Source: Clostridia bacterium | GTDB lineage: Bacteria; Bacillota; Clostridia; Oscillospirales; CAG-272 | Length of the DNA: 50,092 nt | Reading direction: 5' to 3' | NCBI GenBank assembly: GCA_017387685.1 | Contig: JAFOEU010000092.1 | Span: forward strand, 1-50,092 | Shown here: in pieces, positions 49,711 to 50,092 of the stretch | Position numbering within the stretch: position 1 is the stretch's first letter | Layout of the letters: each line of letters starts with the position of its first letter | Made by a program: the position numbers and the translations under genes | The notes under the pieces: model-generated | What the model was told of the DNA's origin: nothing | Database searches by the model: none | Seen by the model: the letters and a program-made list of their open reading frames with translations, nothing else

Positions 49711-50092
49711 ATGAGAAAGACAATCTCCATCCTTCTTTGCGTTATGATGCTTCTCTCCGCTTGCGTATTTGCAATTCCCGCAAATGCTGCTCCCGAAGGA
49801 ACCGCAATCAGCACCGCAGATGAATTCCTGGCAATGGTTTCCACCGCTGCCGATGCAACCGAGCCTACTGCAAAGTACTACCTTGCAGCAGACATCACCC
49901 TTCCTGCATCCTATGCAGAGCCCTTCTGGGGTATCCTCGACGGTAACGGCAAGACCCTTACCGTAACCAACCCTGTATTTGCTGACTTCTCCGGCGAAGT
50001 TAAGAACCTCACCATCAAGGGCGAGATCTACTACACCGACGCTGATGCAGCAGGCTTCGCAACCACCTCCTCCAGAGGTTACACCGCTATCA
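49711..50092 (+). CDS. Second copy of NCTNNG-repeat surface protein (cut by window end)
   Basis: The visible 127 codons match the gene at 47764 with 8 base changes in 382; only two alter the protein (Leu5 to Ile, Asn34 to Ser). The signal peptide, ribosome site (AAAGAGG) and leader are the same. It has its own promoter after a terminator, so the copies are separate units. The rest, probably with the same tail, lies beyond the window. Confidence 0.92.
   Translation, partial: MRKTISILLCVMMLLSACVFAIPANAAPEGTAISTADEFLAMVSTAADATEPTAKYYLAADITLPASYAEPFWGILDGNGKTLTVTNPVFADFSGEVKNLTIKGEIYYTDADAAGFATTSSRGYTAI

Overview
The window looks like a chromosomal segment of a gut-type Clostridia bacterium (Oscillospirales/Eubacteriales grade; this is inference). 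Supporting signs are near-consensus sigma-A promoters with 17-bp spacers, Gram-positive lipoboxes, a feoA-feoB-Cys-rich-protein locus, a RicT (YaaT)-HolB pair, an AI-2E family transporter, Cna-B and dockerin/cohesin-type surface proteins, and Thr/Glu/Pro-rich linkers in secreted proteins. I see no transposase, integrase, phage gene or CRISPR array.

Layout. 1-6400 (minus strand): two large secreted proteins with VWA-like domains flank a small conserved hypothetical gene. All three genes share an unusual promoter made of two TAACC-type direct repeats placed where a -35 box would be. 6535-9962 (minus): ferredoxin, then trmN6-like methyltransferase, HAD phosphatase, ttcA-like tRNA thiolase and a TIM-barrel glycosidase-like gene in one tight run. 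10073-12510: ricT and holB. 12619-19751 (minus): TraX, a lipoprotein, a repeat pair, then a compact 10-gene operon headed by a YtrA-type GntR regulator, an ABC ATPase and a permease, followed by seven small exported or lipoprotein genes of unknown function. 20285-22779: feo iron-uptake locus with two DtxR-type palindromes. 23015-23464: an array of short hairpins, a tRNA-Lys 3' remnant and an intact tRNA-Lys. 23563-34000: metabolic and housekeeping genes (AI-2E transporter, PHP phosphoesterase, BadF/GlcNAc-kinase-like, two sugar isomerase/epimerases, AsnA, GDPD), one secreted propeller-like protein and a foldback (MITE-like) element. 34170-37247: a four-gene FtsX/MacB-type ABC operon with His- and Cys-rich extracytoplasmic parts, probably metal-linked.

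37714-50092 is mostly plus strand. A 1259-aa secreted protein with about 18 paired-cysteine modules, a cohesin-like domain and a C-terminal dockerin is followed by a 663-aa protein with an N-terminal cohesin-like domain, the same cysteine modules and a C-terminal membrane tail. Next comes a translationally coupled nucleotide operon: dGTPase-like, two tandem DHH (NrnA-type) phosphoesterases and SurE. Last are two tandem, nearly identical surface-protein genes, the second cut by the window end, with matching promoters and a conserved palindrome.

Three complete surface proteins here end in the same 26-residue tail: Gly-Cys, then a hydrophobic stretch, then KK(K/R)D. It resembles no LPXTG signal and may be an undescribed anchoring signal. 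The best candidates for undescribed biology are that tail, the dockerin/cohesin pair, the VWA family that has lost its metal site together with its shared promoter, and the GntR-ABC operon of small exported proteins. Functions of ordinary enzymes rest on motifs read by eye; no database search was run.
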